DNA of 44,211 nucleotides from Candidatus Hodarchaeota archaeon (GTDB taxonomy: Archaea > Asgardarchaeota > Heimdallarchaeia > Hodarchaeales > Hodarchaeaceae). Of the stretch, positions 24,917 through 33,607 are shown piece by piece. Each line of letters begins with the position of its first letter. The stretch's first letter is position 1. The stretch lies in assembly GCA_016839785.1 (NCBI GenBank), contig JAEOTQ010000024.1, positions 1-44,211 of the forward strand. The letters are read 5' to 3'. The notes below the pieces were generated by a model. The model saw only the letters and a list, made by a program, of their open reading frames with translations. It was not told the origin of the DNA and did not search any database. The position numbers and the translations under genes were made by a program.

Positions 24917-25186
24917 ATGAAGATAGATTTAATGGAAATACTAGCTTGTCCAATCTGTAAGAATGAGGAGCTTAAACTCATTATTATTGAAAAGGATAAA
25001 GAGGAAGTTGAAACAGGACTGATTACGTGTAATAAATGTTCTAGATATTATCCCATAAAGAAAACCATTCCAATCATGCTACCTGATGATTTACGAGATA
25101 TGGAAGAAGATAGAAAGTTTTTACTTTCCCATAAAGAAAAGATTCCAGATGAAGTTTTGAAAAATGGAAAGCCTGTATCACTTTAG
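24917..25186 (+). CDS. trm112: Trm112-like zinc-binding methyltransferase activator
   Basis: An 89-residue protein of the Trm112/UPF0434 family, a zinc-finger partner that stabilises several rRNA, tRNA and eRF1 methyltransferases. It begins MKIDLMEILACPICKNEELK, then LITCNKCSRYYPI and a TIPIMLPDDLRD tail, all family hallmarks; the zinc ligands are the two CxxC pairs. The frame could open at GTG 24869, but ATG 24917 fits the family start and has AAAGGAG upstream. METTL5, a known Trm112 client in eukaryotes, is encoded in the same window at 36941. Confidence 0.86.
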   Translation: MKIDLMEILACPICKNEELKLIIIEKDKEEVETGLITCNKCSRYYPIKKTIPIMLPDDLRDMEEDRKFLLSHKEKIPDEVLKNGKPVSL

Positions 25187-25212
25187 GGATAAATTTCTAC
25201 TAAATCGTAAAA

Positions 25213-25428
25213 TTATTCTGAATCAGCGAAAATTTTGATCGCTTTAACAGGACAGACGATTTCACAAGCACGACATTCAAAGCACTTCTCTGGAGTTATA
25301 ATTGCAAGATTTCCTTTTTCTCCATTTTTAGTCTTCGGAGTTGATATGAGGATTTCTGCTGGACAGCTTTTAGTGCACTTCCAGCATAAAATACAAAGAT
25401 CCCTATCTAGCTCGATCTTTGGTGGAAT
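25213..25428 (-). CDS. Two-cluster [4Fe-4S] ferredoxin with apparent ATT start
   Basis: Reading the reverse strand gives about 71 residues with two complete CxxCxxCxxxCP motifs (LCILCWKCTKSCP and KCFECRACEIVCP) and a normal ferredoxin end VKAIKIFADSE, then TAA. No ATG, GTG or TTG lies in frame: an in-frame TAG is nine bases before codon ATT at 25428. A strong GAGGTAGG site sits about eight bases before that ATT, so translation probably begins at AUU. The site overlaps the stop of the ribophorin-like gene, so coupling is likely. A sequencing error that hides a normal start is the main alternative. It probably carries electrons for an unidentified oxidoreductase. Confidence 0.82.
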   Translation of the reverse strand: MPPKIELDRDLCILCWKCTKSCPAEILISTPKTKNGEKGNLAIITPEKCFECRACEIVCPVKAIKIFADSE

Positions 25429-25439
25429 GTTATCCTACC

Positions 25440-27503
25440 TCATTTCGTAAGTAAGTTCCTTAGCTCAATTAATACTTTGTCAATCTCGTTATTTGCTTTC
25501 CTAAGTTTATTATCATAATCGATTTTTAACTTAGCATAGGCCTCTTTTCCGATCCGACCTTGTGTCTTCTTCTTCTCTAATGATTCGATATTTAGTAAGT
25601 AATCTTCTCTACTAGCTTCAGCAACTTCAATAGATCGCATTGACAACCGTATTCGAGGATTTTTCTCCGAGAGTTTGCGTGAAACTGTAACAATTGTCCT
25701 ATCATTCTGTTGTTGTTGATTTCGGAGGATAATTTTCGTTTGTTCATATTCTCTAGCACTAATATTCTTCGATTTTCGTTTTCGATCTAACCTTAGAATT
25801 TGTTCACGAATTGCTGTTTTTTCTTCATATGATTTAACGAAACTTTTAATCATATCTAAAGGTATTTCTTCAAGTACAAGCTTGGTGGGTGTGTATCTGA
25901 ATGAGAAGTTTCTAACAAAAGCATATGCAAGACCAATTAATAAAAAGAATACTGAAAAAGTTAATGGAGTGTAAAGTTGGTTTAAGGGACTCATACCAAA
26001 TTCTATCCTCATTTGCTTGTTGCTAAGAGGGGTAATTTCTTCAAAACTAAATCGATATCCTCTACTATTAAACAATCCTAAGAAATGGTTTTTTTGAATA
26101 GCTGTAATGGAAACGGGACTTCTTAATGAACTTCTGTAGGTTGCGTCAGTAATCTTTGTTTCGGTTATTGAAGATCCGAACGGGAAAAGAAGTTCAAGCT
26201 CATATTTTTGAATTGTACAATTAAAGCTCATCGATAAGTCAGTTAATAGTTGAACTTTTCCTCCTCCGAGATTGTTAATAACCTTGGATGTTGGTTGTGC
26301 GTAAGAGAGAATGATATCATACTCTGCACCTTGTTCTATCTGAATTCTTGGTTTAAACTCAACTGATTTTTTCTGTGTCACTGGATCTGCATTTATCAGA
26401 GGAGTCATATTTCCATAATTATCAGTGATCCCAATTTTTCCTGATGAATCTGGTACATTGAATGATATTGTTGGAAAAGTGGGGCCTCCCAATGCGGTCG
26501 ATAATACGGGGCCAGATTTTAAACCTATATTCTTAATAGTTATGGTTTGTTTGGTGTACACGGTTCCCCATTCTGATACTTCGATAGTGGTCACTAAAGA
26601 TGTAAATGTCATAAAAGTCCCACTAACTTGGTAATAATCAATCGTCAAGTAATCAGTGAGATTTTGAGCAAGATTAGGGTTGTAAGAAGGAATGAAGTTT
26701 CGATCTGTAAGTGCTGTGAGGTTATAACTCCCGTATTCAGACTGATTTAACATTTCACGATCTATTGATTCTAATTCTTGGATATCCTCATACTGAAGAG
26801 TAGTTGCCTCTTGAGTAATAGTGCCAGTAAAATTGGTTTTAGTGGGGTTTAATGTATCATTATTTATTTTGATATCAACATCTGTTCCTACTCTCCATTC
26901 TAAATTGTATGAAGTTATGGGAATAGTAATAAGAGGTAAGAAACTTAAATTAAATTGGTAAGGATATTCAGTTTCCACTAGCTCATCGTTTTCATCATAA
27001 GAAATGGCATTTGGATGGTCCATATCTATGATTATTGTGACTAGTTCTTCAGAACCAATTGTAGGGAATTTAATAACAATTTCTGTTGTTTCGTTCCCAA
27101 TGTAGACATCGTATGTTGTGTTTTCTGTCGCTGTATCGTTTTCAGAGTAGATTCTGACATACTTAGAAGAATTAAACTCCATTGTTGGTAGGGTATAATT
27201 TAAGGCGTTGATGTCTTGGCTAGTATTAGTTGATATTTGAATTTCGGTTCTGGATGAAGTATACCCATATTGGTTTGCGGTTATAGTTCTATCTACGTTG
27301 ATTAGATGACTTGTGTTAGTAAATTCAGTAACATTGAAATACATTAATTCTGAGACATCAAGATTGTTTATTTTTGTATTCACTGAATCGGTGACCGTAT
27401 TCGCCTCACCAGCGTTAGCTTGGGTATCAGCGATCAAGAATGTCGAAGTGATAACTAATGCGAGTATTAAAAAACGCAAACCATTTCCTAGGATTTTCTT
27501 CAT
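25440..27503 (-). CDS. Ribophorin I (OST1)-like oligosaccharyltransferase subunit
   Basis: Type I membrane protein of 687 residues: signal peptide (about 8-31), a long beta-rich exterior region with many sequons, a single transmembrane helix (about 515-535) and a 152-residue cytosolic coiled-coil tail. Human ribophorin I has the same plan with a tail of about 150 residues. The membrane segment LYTPLTFSVFFLLIGLAYAF followed by VRNFSF resembles the human [20 protein letters not shown] followed by YVRLDFSI (from memory). The exterior region seems to contain two related beta domains. It shares its neighbourhood with SecY, divergent 531 bases away, and an OST48-like gene. It may be co-transcribed with the overlapping ferredoxin. 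Confidence 0.68.
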   Translation of the reverse strand: MKKILGNGLRFLILALVITSTFLIADTQANAGEANTVTDSVNTKINNLDVSELMYFNVTEFTNTSHLINVDRTITANQYGYTSSRTEIQISTNTSQDINALNYTLPTMEFNSSKYVRIYSENDTATENTTYDVYIGNETTEIVIKFPTIGSEELVTIIIDMDHPNAISYDENDELVETEYPYQFNLSFLPLITIPITSYNLEWRVGTDVDIKINNDTLNPTKTNFTGTITQEATTLQYEDIQELESIDREMLNQSEYGSYNLTALTDRNFIPSYNPNLAQNLTDYLTIDYYQVSGTFMTFTSLVTTIEVSEWGTVYTKQTITIKNIGLKSGPVLSTALGGPTFPTISFNVPDSSGKIGITDNYGNMTPLINADPVTQKKSVEFKPRIQIEQGAEYDIILSYAQPTSKVINNLGGGKVQLLTDLSMSFNCTIQKYELELLFPFGSSITETKITDATYRSSLRSPVSITAIQKNHFLGLFNSRGYRFSFEEITPLSNKQMRIEFGMSPLNQLYTPLTFSVFFLLIGLAYAFVRNFSFRYTPTKLVLEEIPLDMIKSFVKSYEEKTAIREQILRLDRKRKSKNISAREYEQTKIILRNQQQQNDRTIVTVSRKLSEKNPRIRLSMRSIEVAEASREDYLLNIESLEKKKTQGRIGKEAYAKLKIDYDNKLRKANNEIDKVLIELRNLLTK

Positions 27504-28034
27504 TTATAATAACTCCGTATTATCTTTACAATCAATTTTAAGATCCTTTAGATTGAGCTTCTATGCAATCTTTAACTTTAATCTCTAAGTTTAAGGAATA
27601 ATACTGAATGGTTCTCGTTTTTCAGAGTGTAAAATATTTTGTTCTTGATCCAATCTGAGATTTTGTTGTCTTTCATGAATAAGAATGATTTTAAAGAAAT
27701 ATTTCATTGACTTTCATCGTACTACTACGGATCTTGACATTGATATGTCTTTTAAGGAAACTATAATTACTATTGCTTCTTTGTATAATTCTTCTATTCT
27801 TAACGATCCTTTACGGTTCATTTTTTTAATTATTTTTAGTATAAGATGAAAAAAAGCCTTAAAATTGCAATTCCTTAATATTAAGCTGTTCTCGAAATAG
27901 AAAAAAATAAATGAATCAAAAATCTCCGTTCGCCTAAGGCTGAAAACAAGTTTTTTCAAGCTAAGATGACAGCAGAATTGTATTCTATTCCTGAATGAAC
28001 TTGATAGATGGACTTAAAATTCGAGGTTTTCTTA
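27504..28034. other. Divergent intergenic region, 531 bases
   Basis: Very AT-rich spacer between the ribophorin I-like gene and secY. A reverse frame at 27714-27959 lacks a ribosome site and has low-complexity hydrophobic content; a 35-residue inner piece (ATG at 27821) looks slightly more protein-like but matches nothing I know. No tRNA or clear structured RNA was found. Confidence 0.5.
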
Positions 28035-29543
28035 ATGACATCCAGATTTCTACAAGCTGTTCGACCCTTCATGTCGATTACTCCTGAGGTTGTAAAACCT
28101 ACCCGTGAAGTTCATTTCAATGAAAAAATGATCTGGACTTTTGCCGCCCTTATAATATATTTTGTAATGACTTCTACACCTATTATTGGTGCAGATTTAG
28201 GACAAGGTGATCCTTTTGCATTTATGAGGACTATTACTGCATCTACACAGGGATCACTTGCCGAACTCGGTATCGGGCCAATAGTAACTGCAGGATTAAT
28301 TATGCAAATTTTAGTTGGATCGAAGATAATTAATGTCAATATGGGAGACCCAGAGGAAAGATCGCTCTATACTGGAGCTCAAAAAGTGATGTCAGTATTA
28401 ATGACGATTATTGAAGCTGGTGCTTTTCTGATAGGTGGAACCTATGGAACCGATTTACCCCTTAGTTCTCAAGTGGGGATTATTTCTCAATTATTAGTCG
28501 CAGGAATTGTCATTATCTTGCTTGATGAAATGGTACAAAAAGGATGGGGTTTAGGTTCAGGAATTTCCTTGTTTATTGCTGGTGGAGTCGGATTACAGAT
28601 TTTCCAAGGATTATTTGCCCCCAATAATATTTTGGAGGGACCAAATAATGTAACCTCAGCTCGTGGGATTGTATTAGCATTCTTGTACTGGCTAGGAGAA
28701 GAAGGACCACTATCTGCCATTGGAAACTTGTTTTTTAGGTACAGTGTGAATCCAGCCCACAATTTAAATTTACCGTCATTGTCTATCCTCTCAGTAATTG
28801 CTACTATTGTTGTATTCATAATTGTGATTTATTTCGAATCAATGCGAATAGAAATACCAATTTCTTATGCTCAATATAAGGGAATAAGGTCTACTTATCC
28901 TATAAAATTACTTTACGTCTCAAATATCCCGGTAATATTAACATCAGCAGTTTTTGCTGATATATATTTCATTGCTCAGATGATATGGAATAGCTCAGGC
29001 CGAGAGAATTCAACGAGTTTATTAACCCAAATCCTTGGAACTTTTCAATTGGATACTGCGAGTGAGCAATATGTTCCAATAGGAGGATTGGTCTACTTTT
29101 TAACCCCTCCGCGCTCATTGATCGGGGAACAAGGCGTTTTCAATCTCCTAGACCCATTAAGCTCTCTCACACGAGCTTTTATATATGCCGTTATACTGAT
29201 TCTTCTTTCAGTGGTCTTCTCTATGATGTGGTTAGAGACAGCTGGTATGGGTCCAAGAGATGTCGCTAGTCAATTTCTACAATCTGGTATGCAGATGCCC
29301 GGATGGAGACGTAGTAAAAAGATTGTTGAACGTCGCCTTGAGATGTATATTCCGACGATAGCAATCATCGGTGGGCTTTTCATTGGAATTCTTGCAGCTT
29401 TTGCTGACTTCTTAGGAGCCATTGGTTCTGGTATGGGCATCCTTCTATCTGTCAGTATTATGCGGCAGTATTTCGAACTTATTAGTAAAGAACGGGTCGC
29501 TGAGATGAATCCCGCTCTGCGTGGATTCCTAGGGATTAGCTAG
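28035..29543 (+). CDS. secY: Protein translocase SecY/Sec61-alpha
   Basis: Channel-forming subunit of the translocon, with about ten transmembrane helices in 502 residues. The plug region after helix 1 is seen (TSTPIIGADLGQGDPFAFMR). The cytosolic loop between helices 6 and 7 reads YFESMRIEIPISYAQYKGIR, then STYPIKLLYVSNIPVILTSA, which is close to the Sec61-alpha RxRG/NTYPIKLFYTSNIPI pattern. A C-terminal MNPALRGFLG ends the protein. The frame opens at ATG 28008, but the ATG at 28035 has GAGGT seven bases upstream, so I prefer it. The gene is away from the ribosomal spectinomycin operon where archaeal secY is often found. Confidence 0.96.
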   Translation: MTSRFLQAVRPFMSITPEVVKPTREVHFNEKMIWTFAALIIYFVMTSTPIIGADLGQGDPFAFMRTITASTQGSLAELGIGPIVTAGLIMQILVGSKIINVNMGDPEERSLYTGAQKVMSVLMTIIEAGAFLIGGTYGTDLPLSSQVGIISQLLVAGIVIILLDEMVQKGWGLGSGISLFIAGGVGLQIFQGLFAPNNILEGPNNVTSARGIVLAFLYWLGEEGPLSAIGNLFFRYSVNPAHNLNLPSLSILSVIATIVVFIIVIYFESMRIEIPISYAQYKGIRSTYPIKLLYVSNIPVILTSAVFADIYFIAQMIWNSSGRENSTSLLTQILGTFQLDTASEQYVPIGGLVYFLTPPRSLIGEQGVFNLLDPLSSLTRAFIYAVILILLSVVFSMMWLETAGMGPRDVASQFLQSGMQMPGWRRSKKIVERRLEMYIPTIAIIGGLFIGILAAFADFLGAIGSGMGILLSVSIMRQYFELISKERVAEMNPALRGFLGIS

Positions 29544-29628
29544 AGGCTATTTGAGTCCTCTACCTTCCTATTTTTTCTTTTGCAGGTTAAATACTCAAAA
29601 ATTAATATCTAAACAGCTCAATTGATTG

Positions 29629-31011
29629 TTATATTGACGAATTCAAGTTAATTTGATTTTTTTCCTCAGGCTCTTTAGTATTAATAAGAATGAGAATTCC
29701 AAGCGCACTAAGGATGAAAAGAAAGAGGATTGCTTCGGATATTCCAATTTTTTCCATAATTTGGCCTAAGAGGCTGAATCCAAGTATGGAAATAATGAGA
29801 GATACTGTATTGAAGTAAGATTCTTGAGAGCTTCTATACTCTGAATTTGTTATATCATAGTATAACTGCCAGTGAAGGCCTGAGGTCAATCCACTGATAA
29901 GAAGCCGACTCAGGAAAATAATTACAATAAAAAGAAGTTTCCAATAAACGCTTGTATTGAGTAGGAGAATGAAGAAGAATGAAATCCAAGCAAAAGGGAA
30001 ATTAATACTATAAAATACAATTAAACCCTGACGGGGAGATTTAATGGACGCTGTAAATCTTCCTGAAAATCTACTAGATATTCCGTATACAAGATCCGTA
30101 ATTGAATTTACCAGGGATAAAATTAAGATAGCTACCGAAGCGAAATCGATTGTAAAGTAATTTCCACTCCCAAAATTTTCAGGAGATAATAAAAAATACA
30201 CCAATACTGGAAAAATGATTGTTGTAAAAGCCAATGAAGTAAAGCTCAGTATTCCAAAACATAGAAAATAAGGTGAGACATGAATGTAATTAACCATGAG
30301 TCTATTAGCCATACTTACAATATATGATTTTTTAAGGGTTGTTTCATTTTCTGATGGCAGAATAATATGTCTATTCCGTTCTATGGGTCTATAGTTCACC
30401 ATAATGGTGCATCCAAAGATGAATCCCACTAATGCAATAAATCCTTGTAGTAAAAATATCAATTGGGGAGCTAAATGAGCTTGAAATAATAAAAATCCTC
30501 CTAGAATTGTTAAAGAAGAAACTGCAATCATTTTAACAAATTTTACATTGCCCATGGTACTACGAAACAGCTTATCACTCTTTTCATTTTTATCGATAAG
30601 ATTTTCCCAAGAATTTAGAAACCATGCAATGAATGAGCCTGAAAGAAGAGCGGAGAATATACCAACTAATATTTCAAGGCATAATAGCTGAAACGAAGTT
30701 TTAGCGAAAATCAAACCGAAATAATATATTGTTAAACACCCCAAAGCACCACAAAATGCCCCTCTTTGCCCAAATCTGTCGGTGAGTACCCCCAAAGGGA
30801 GATCCAAGACGATTCCAAAAATCATACCAGTTGCTACAATACTTCCAAAAAGGGCGTACGATCCAAGAATTGAAATATAATATAAAGAAATCCATGTATG
30901 ACTAAGGTAAATTACTGCAATAATGAGCTCGAGACTGAAAAATTTCAAAGTTAGACTTTTCAGCTCTTCAGGATAATTTTTAACCCCCAATAAGGTATCA
31001 ACATATAGCAC
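29629..31011 (-). CDS. MFS transporter
   Basis: Twelve-helix major facilitator family membrane protein of 460 residues. The loop between helices 2 and 3 carries motif A (GVLTDRFGQR), which supports the family call; substrate is unknown. The frame begins with TTG at 31026, but the GGAGGT site lies just inside it and is seven bases before GTG 31011, so that GTG is the better start. It is the last gene of the operon GTPase-KaiC-roadblock-FIST-MFS, 36 bases after the FIST stop. Co-transcription suggests that transport is linked to the sensing or signalling genes upstream. Confidence 0.78.
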   Translation of the reverse strand: MLYVDTLLGVKNYPEELKSLTLKFFSLELIIAVIYLSHTWISLYYISILGSYALFGSIVATGMIFGIVLDLPLGVLTDRFGQRGAFCGALGCLTIYYFGLIFAKTSFQLLCLEILVGIFSALLSGSFIAWFLNSWENLIDKNEKSDKLFRSTMGNVKFVKMIAVSSLTILGGFLLFQAHLAPQLIFLLQGFIALVGFIFGCTIMVNYRPIERNRHIILPSENETTLKKSYIVSMANRLMVNYIHVSPYFLCFGILSFTSLAFTTIIFPVLVYFLLSPENFGSGNYFTIDFASVAILILSLVNSITDLVYGISSRFSGRFTASIKSPRQGLIVFYSINFPFAWISFFFILLLNTSVYWKLLFIVIIFLSRLLISGLTSGLHWQLYYDITNSEYRSSQESYFNTVSLIISILGFSLLGQIMEKIGISEAILFLFILSALGILILINTKEPEEKNQINLNSSI

Positions 31012-31047
31012 ATGCTTGACCTCCAAGTTAACAAAGAAAATTCCTAA

Positions 31048-32421
31048 TTATGTAGGTGAAAGTTGCTGTGCGATACTGGAGACTAAACTAAAGTTAACAA
31101 TAGGGAAAGATTGAGAATTCACCTCTCCTCCAGAAATGATGACTAGATACGGTACCTTACCTAAATTCTTTTTATAATATTCAAGATATTGTTGAAATCG
31201 ATCTCCGACAATCATTGCACGATTTCCACAATCAAAGAATAAACCAAATTTGGTGTTGTCTTCAATTAAAGATGATAAGCTTTTATCTAACAAGTTTTCA
31301 ATTGTTACCGCGCTTTGGTTACAAATATACGATTGGAATTGTTCTTTATAATCAACATATAGCTTTTTAGCTACCTGATTCGGTGCTGTAATTAAAGCAT
31401 GATTAAGATTTGGATTTATTGAAAGTCCATATAAGTTCTGACTCTTTTTATTATCAAGAATACATAAAGGTCTAAAGGGGTGATAGTAAAAGTATTTTTG
31501 GGTACATTCTTCAAGAATTTCTGGAGTTTTCTCCATCTCAAATAATTTAAGCAAAGAAATTGCCCCCCATTGCCCGTTTATACGTGGGATGAAACCCCCA
31601 TCTAAATAACTGTCAAGAGAAAATGGTTTTTGATAATCTACTGTCGCTCCGGTGTCCGTTTTACTCATAAATCTTAATTCGGGAGAACTCAGAGATATAA
31701 ACGTCATAGAATCTTTAAATGCTTTATAATTGTAAAACTGGTACGATTTATTCATTGAAATTGAGTCTACACCAAAGGTACCAGTATAATGAATACCTCG
31801 TTCATATAATTCTTGAAATAATGGCCATGCTGATGAATATGAGATTCCAATACCACCTATGTTCATGAGGAAATTAACAATTTTCCCTGAAAATCGGGAA
31901 AGAGCCGGAAAATCCCTCCAGACTCGATTATTTAACGCAAAGAATGGATTAAAGCCTTTAAGTCTATGGTTCAATAAATTTACCATAAGTTTTGGGAATC
32001 CTAGACCAGGTGGGAAAAAAATAAAACTTGTAGAAGAATTCTGTCGTAATTCTTTAGTTTCAATGTCTGTACATTTCTTTAAGATTTTCTTCGTTTTAGC
32101 CATAGTTCTAATACGAAAACGCTTTACAAGCTGTGTTCTAACAGAGATACCTGAAAAAAACATGATAGCTGCTCCTTTCAAACCATAATCCTGATTATTG
32201 GCTATTCCAATTCCTGAGCATCCCGCTAATGGAGTGTTAGGATATTTCTTCTTAATGATCTTCAAAGATTGACTATAGATATTTTTTCCACCTGGATGAG
32301 TTCCTGTAAAGTACAGAATTCCAGTTGGTTGAGTATTCAGCTCTTTTTCAGCCTGTTCAAGGGCGTTTTTCGTAGCCAGTTTTAAATTGTGATTGATACA
32401 TAGACCAACGGATGCTTTCAT
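31048..32421 (-). CDS. FIST-domain sensory protein
   Basis: FIST proteins are small-molecule sensory modules with FIST_N and FIST_C parts. In this 457-residue protein the N-terminal part has TPLAGCSGIGI (about 63-73) in the place of the usual GCST segment, and the C-terminal part has LFFDCGNRAMIVGDRFQQY (about 396-414) and PYLVIISGGEV (425-435), the FIST_C pattern of C-x-G-R and G-E. No kinase or other output domain is attached, so it must act through partners. It starts five bases after the roadblock-like stop and precedes the MFS transporter. The ligand may be an amino acid, by analogy to the family, but this is not shown. Confidence 0.7.
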   Translation of the reverse strand: MKASVGLCINHNLKLATKNALEQAEKELNTQPTGILYFTGTHPGGKNIYSQSLKIIKKKYPNTPLAGCSGIGIANNQDYGLKGAAIMFFSGISVRTQLVKRFRIRTMAKTKKILKKCTDIETKELRQNSSTSFIFFPPGLGFPKLMVNLLNHRLKGFNPFFALNNRVWRDFPALSRFSGKIVNFLMNIGGIGISYSSAWPLFQELYERGIHYTGTFGVDSISMNKSYQFYNYKAFKDSMTFISLSSPELRFMSKTDTGATVDYQKPFSLDSYLDGGFIPRINGQWGAISLLKLFEMEKTPEILEECTQKYFYYHPFRPLCILDNKKSQNLYGLSINPNLNHALITAPNQVAKKLYVDYKEQFQSYICNQSAVTIENLLDKSLSSLIEDNTKFGLFFDCGNRAMIVGDRFQQYLEYYKKNLGKVPYLVIISGGEVNSQSFPIVNFSLVSSIAQQLSPT

Positions 32422-32426
32422 TGTTT

Positions 32427-32867
32427 TTAATCCCCTATTGATTGTTTCCTATCAATTATTAATCCTAATCGTTTCGCGGTTCTGCTCATCTCTATTTCCA
32501 TTAATCCTGTATTTGCTCTTGAATGTAAAATTGCAACTAGAATTCCTGAATTACCAGTACGATAGAAATAAACCGGTATCGCTTCATTTTGATTTATCTG
32601 CTTATTATATTTTATGGATCTTGCACCATGTTTGAGTTCTTCTTTGGTTTTGGAAATAATCTCTTTAACCCACTTAATAACGGATAATATCAAGTTAGAA
32701 GTTTCTGTATCATAAAAAGATGATATTACTCTACCATCTAAACGAAAAAGAATTGTCGCTTTCACATCTCGAAAAGTGAAAAGATGGTTTGCTTCTGTCT
32801 GGATAGAGGAGATCGCTTTTGTTAATCTTAAAGCCTGGTCGTCAATTTCACGCGTTTGAGATATCAT
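32427..32867 (-). CDS. Roadblock/LC7-like protein
   Basis: A 146-residue protein with the alpha/beta order of roadblock/LC7 proteins: a helix, then strand ATILFRLDGRVISSFYD, a long helix (SNLILSVIKWVKEIISKTKEE), strands around ARSIKY and EAIPVYFYR, the GILVAILHSRANTGLMEIE strand-helix and a final helix. Roadblock proteins act as platforms, GAPs or GEFs for small GTPases (MglB, Ragulator). The frame is open to 32933 inside the upstream gene; ATG 32867 overlaps the KaiC-like stop by 20 bases and gives a full domain, suggesting coupled translation. A Ras-like GTPase is two genes upstream, the likely partner. Confidence 0.62.
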   Translation of the reverse strand: MISQTREIDDQALRLTKAISSIQTEANHLFTFRDVKATILFRLDGRVISSFYDTETSNLILSVIKWVKEIISKTKEELKHGARSIKYNKQINQNEAIPVYFYRTGNSGILVAILHSRANTGLMEIEMSRTAKRLGLIIDRKQSIGD

Positions 32868-33597
32868 ATACAATAAGTCCTTTATCCTTTTGGAAACCGA
32901 TGGGTTGAGGAGTTTCAGAGTGCGATGATCCACGGAATTTTCTTATGCTTAATGTTCTATTGTAAATTCCCCCTAGTCCGATATGTTCAAGTTCTATTAT
33001 AGAATCAGACAGAAAAAGAGGAATTCTTGCCAACACATCGCCAAAGCCCTTTTCTAATGTAATTACTGATGTTCCAATTTCTCTTAAGGAAGAAAAAATA
33101 CGATTAATTGCATTACGTTGTTGATTTGGGTCCGAGATTTCAAGGAGTAATGGGGTCAAAGGATCAATTGCTATTCGTATACCTCCGGAATATTTGGAGG
33201 CGGTTTCCTTTATCACTTCAAGATATTTAGGAAGTTCATTCATGAAAAATCTTAATCCAATCTCTCCTGAAGTTAATTCTGAATCAACATTGAAAGCAAC
33301 TTGGAATTGTAAATTTCCTTCTCGATATTTCTTGTTAAAGTTTTTTAGGCCGATATCGCTACAATCTCTTAATACCGAGTTTATATTCTGTTCTAAAGAA
33401 ACATAAAGCGCTGGAGTATGTAGATCATCAGAACAGTACTGCCAACAAAAAGTGGATTTGCCACACCCAGGATCCGCAATGATTACATTCACTGAATGCT
33501 CTCTAAATCCACCATTCACAAGCTTGTCAAACCCGATAACGCCACTGTGTATTCTCGAATTTTGCTCATTAATCGTTTTTCTTAATAATTTTTGCAT
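32848..33597 (-). CDS. KaiC-like RecA-superfamily ATPase, single domain
   Basis: A 249-residue KaiC-family ATPase. It has the entry motif SGVIGFDKLVNGGF (18-31), Walker A ADPGCGKST (41-49), strand YVSLEQ (65-70) where KaiC has a catalytic EE pair (here E69-Q70), Walker B RIAID with D145, and the C-terminal signature IRKFRGSSHS. Single-domain KaiC-like proteins in archaea are thought to act in signalling, including motility control (ArlH is a relative). A GAGGAA site precedes the ATG. It starts ten bases after the GTPase stop, so the pair is tightly linked. Confidence 0.88.
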   Translation of the reverse strand: MQKLLRKTINEQNSRIHSGVIGFDKLVNGGFREHSVNVIIADPGCGKSTFCWQYCSDDLHTPALYVSLEQNINSVLRDCSDIGLKNFNKKYREGNLQFQVAFNVDSELTSGEIGLRFFMNELPKYLEVIKETASKYSGGIRIAIDPLTPLLLEISDPNQQRNAINRIFSSLREIGTSVITLEKGFGDVLARIPLFLSDSIIELEHIGLGGIYNRTLSIRKFRGSSHSETPQPIGFQKDKGLIVYDISNA

Positions 33598-33607
33598 AAT
33601 TAATTCC

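Noticed and set aside
25235-25450. Forward frame of 71 codons between the Trm112-like and ribophorin-like genes
   Set aside because: It is antisense to the ferredoxin frame, whose two CxxCxxCxxxCP motifs are unmistakable.
27714-27959. Reverse-strand frame of 81 codons in the spacer before secY
   Set aside because: TTG start, no ribosome-binding site, phenylalanine/isoleucine-rich content expected from AT-rich non-coding DNA, and no family resemblance. The inner 35 residues from ATG 27821 are slightly more protein-like but cannot be supported.
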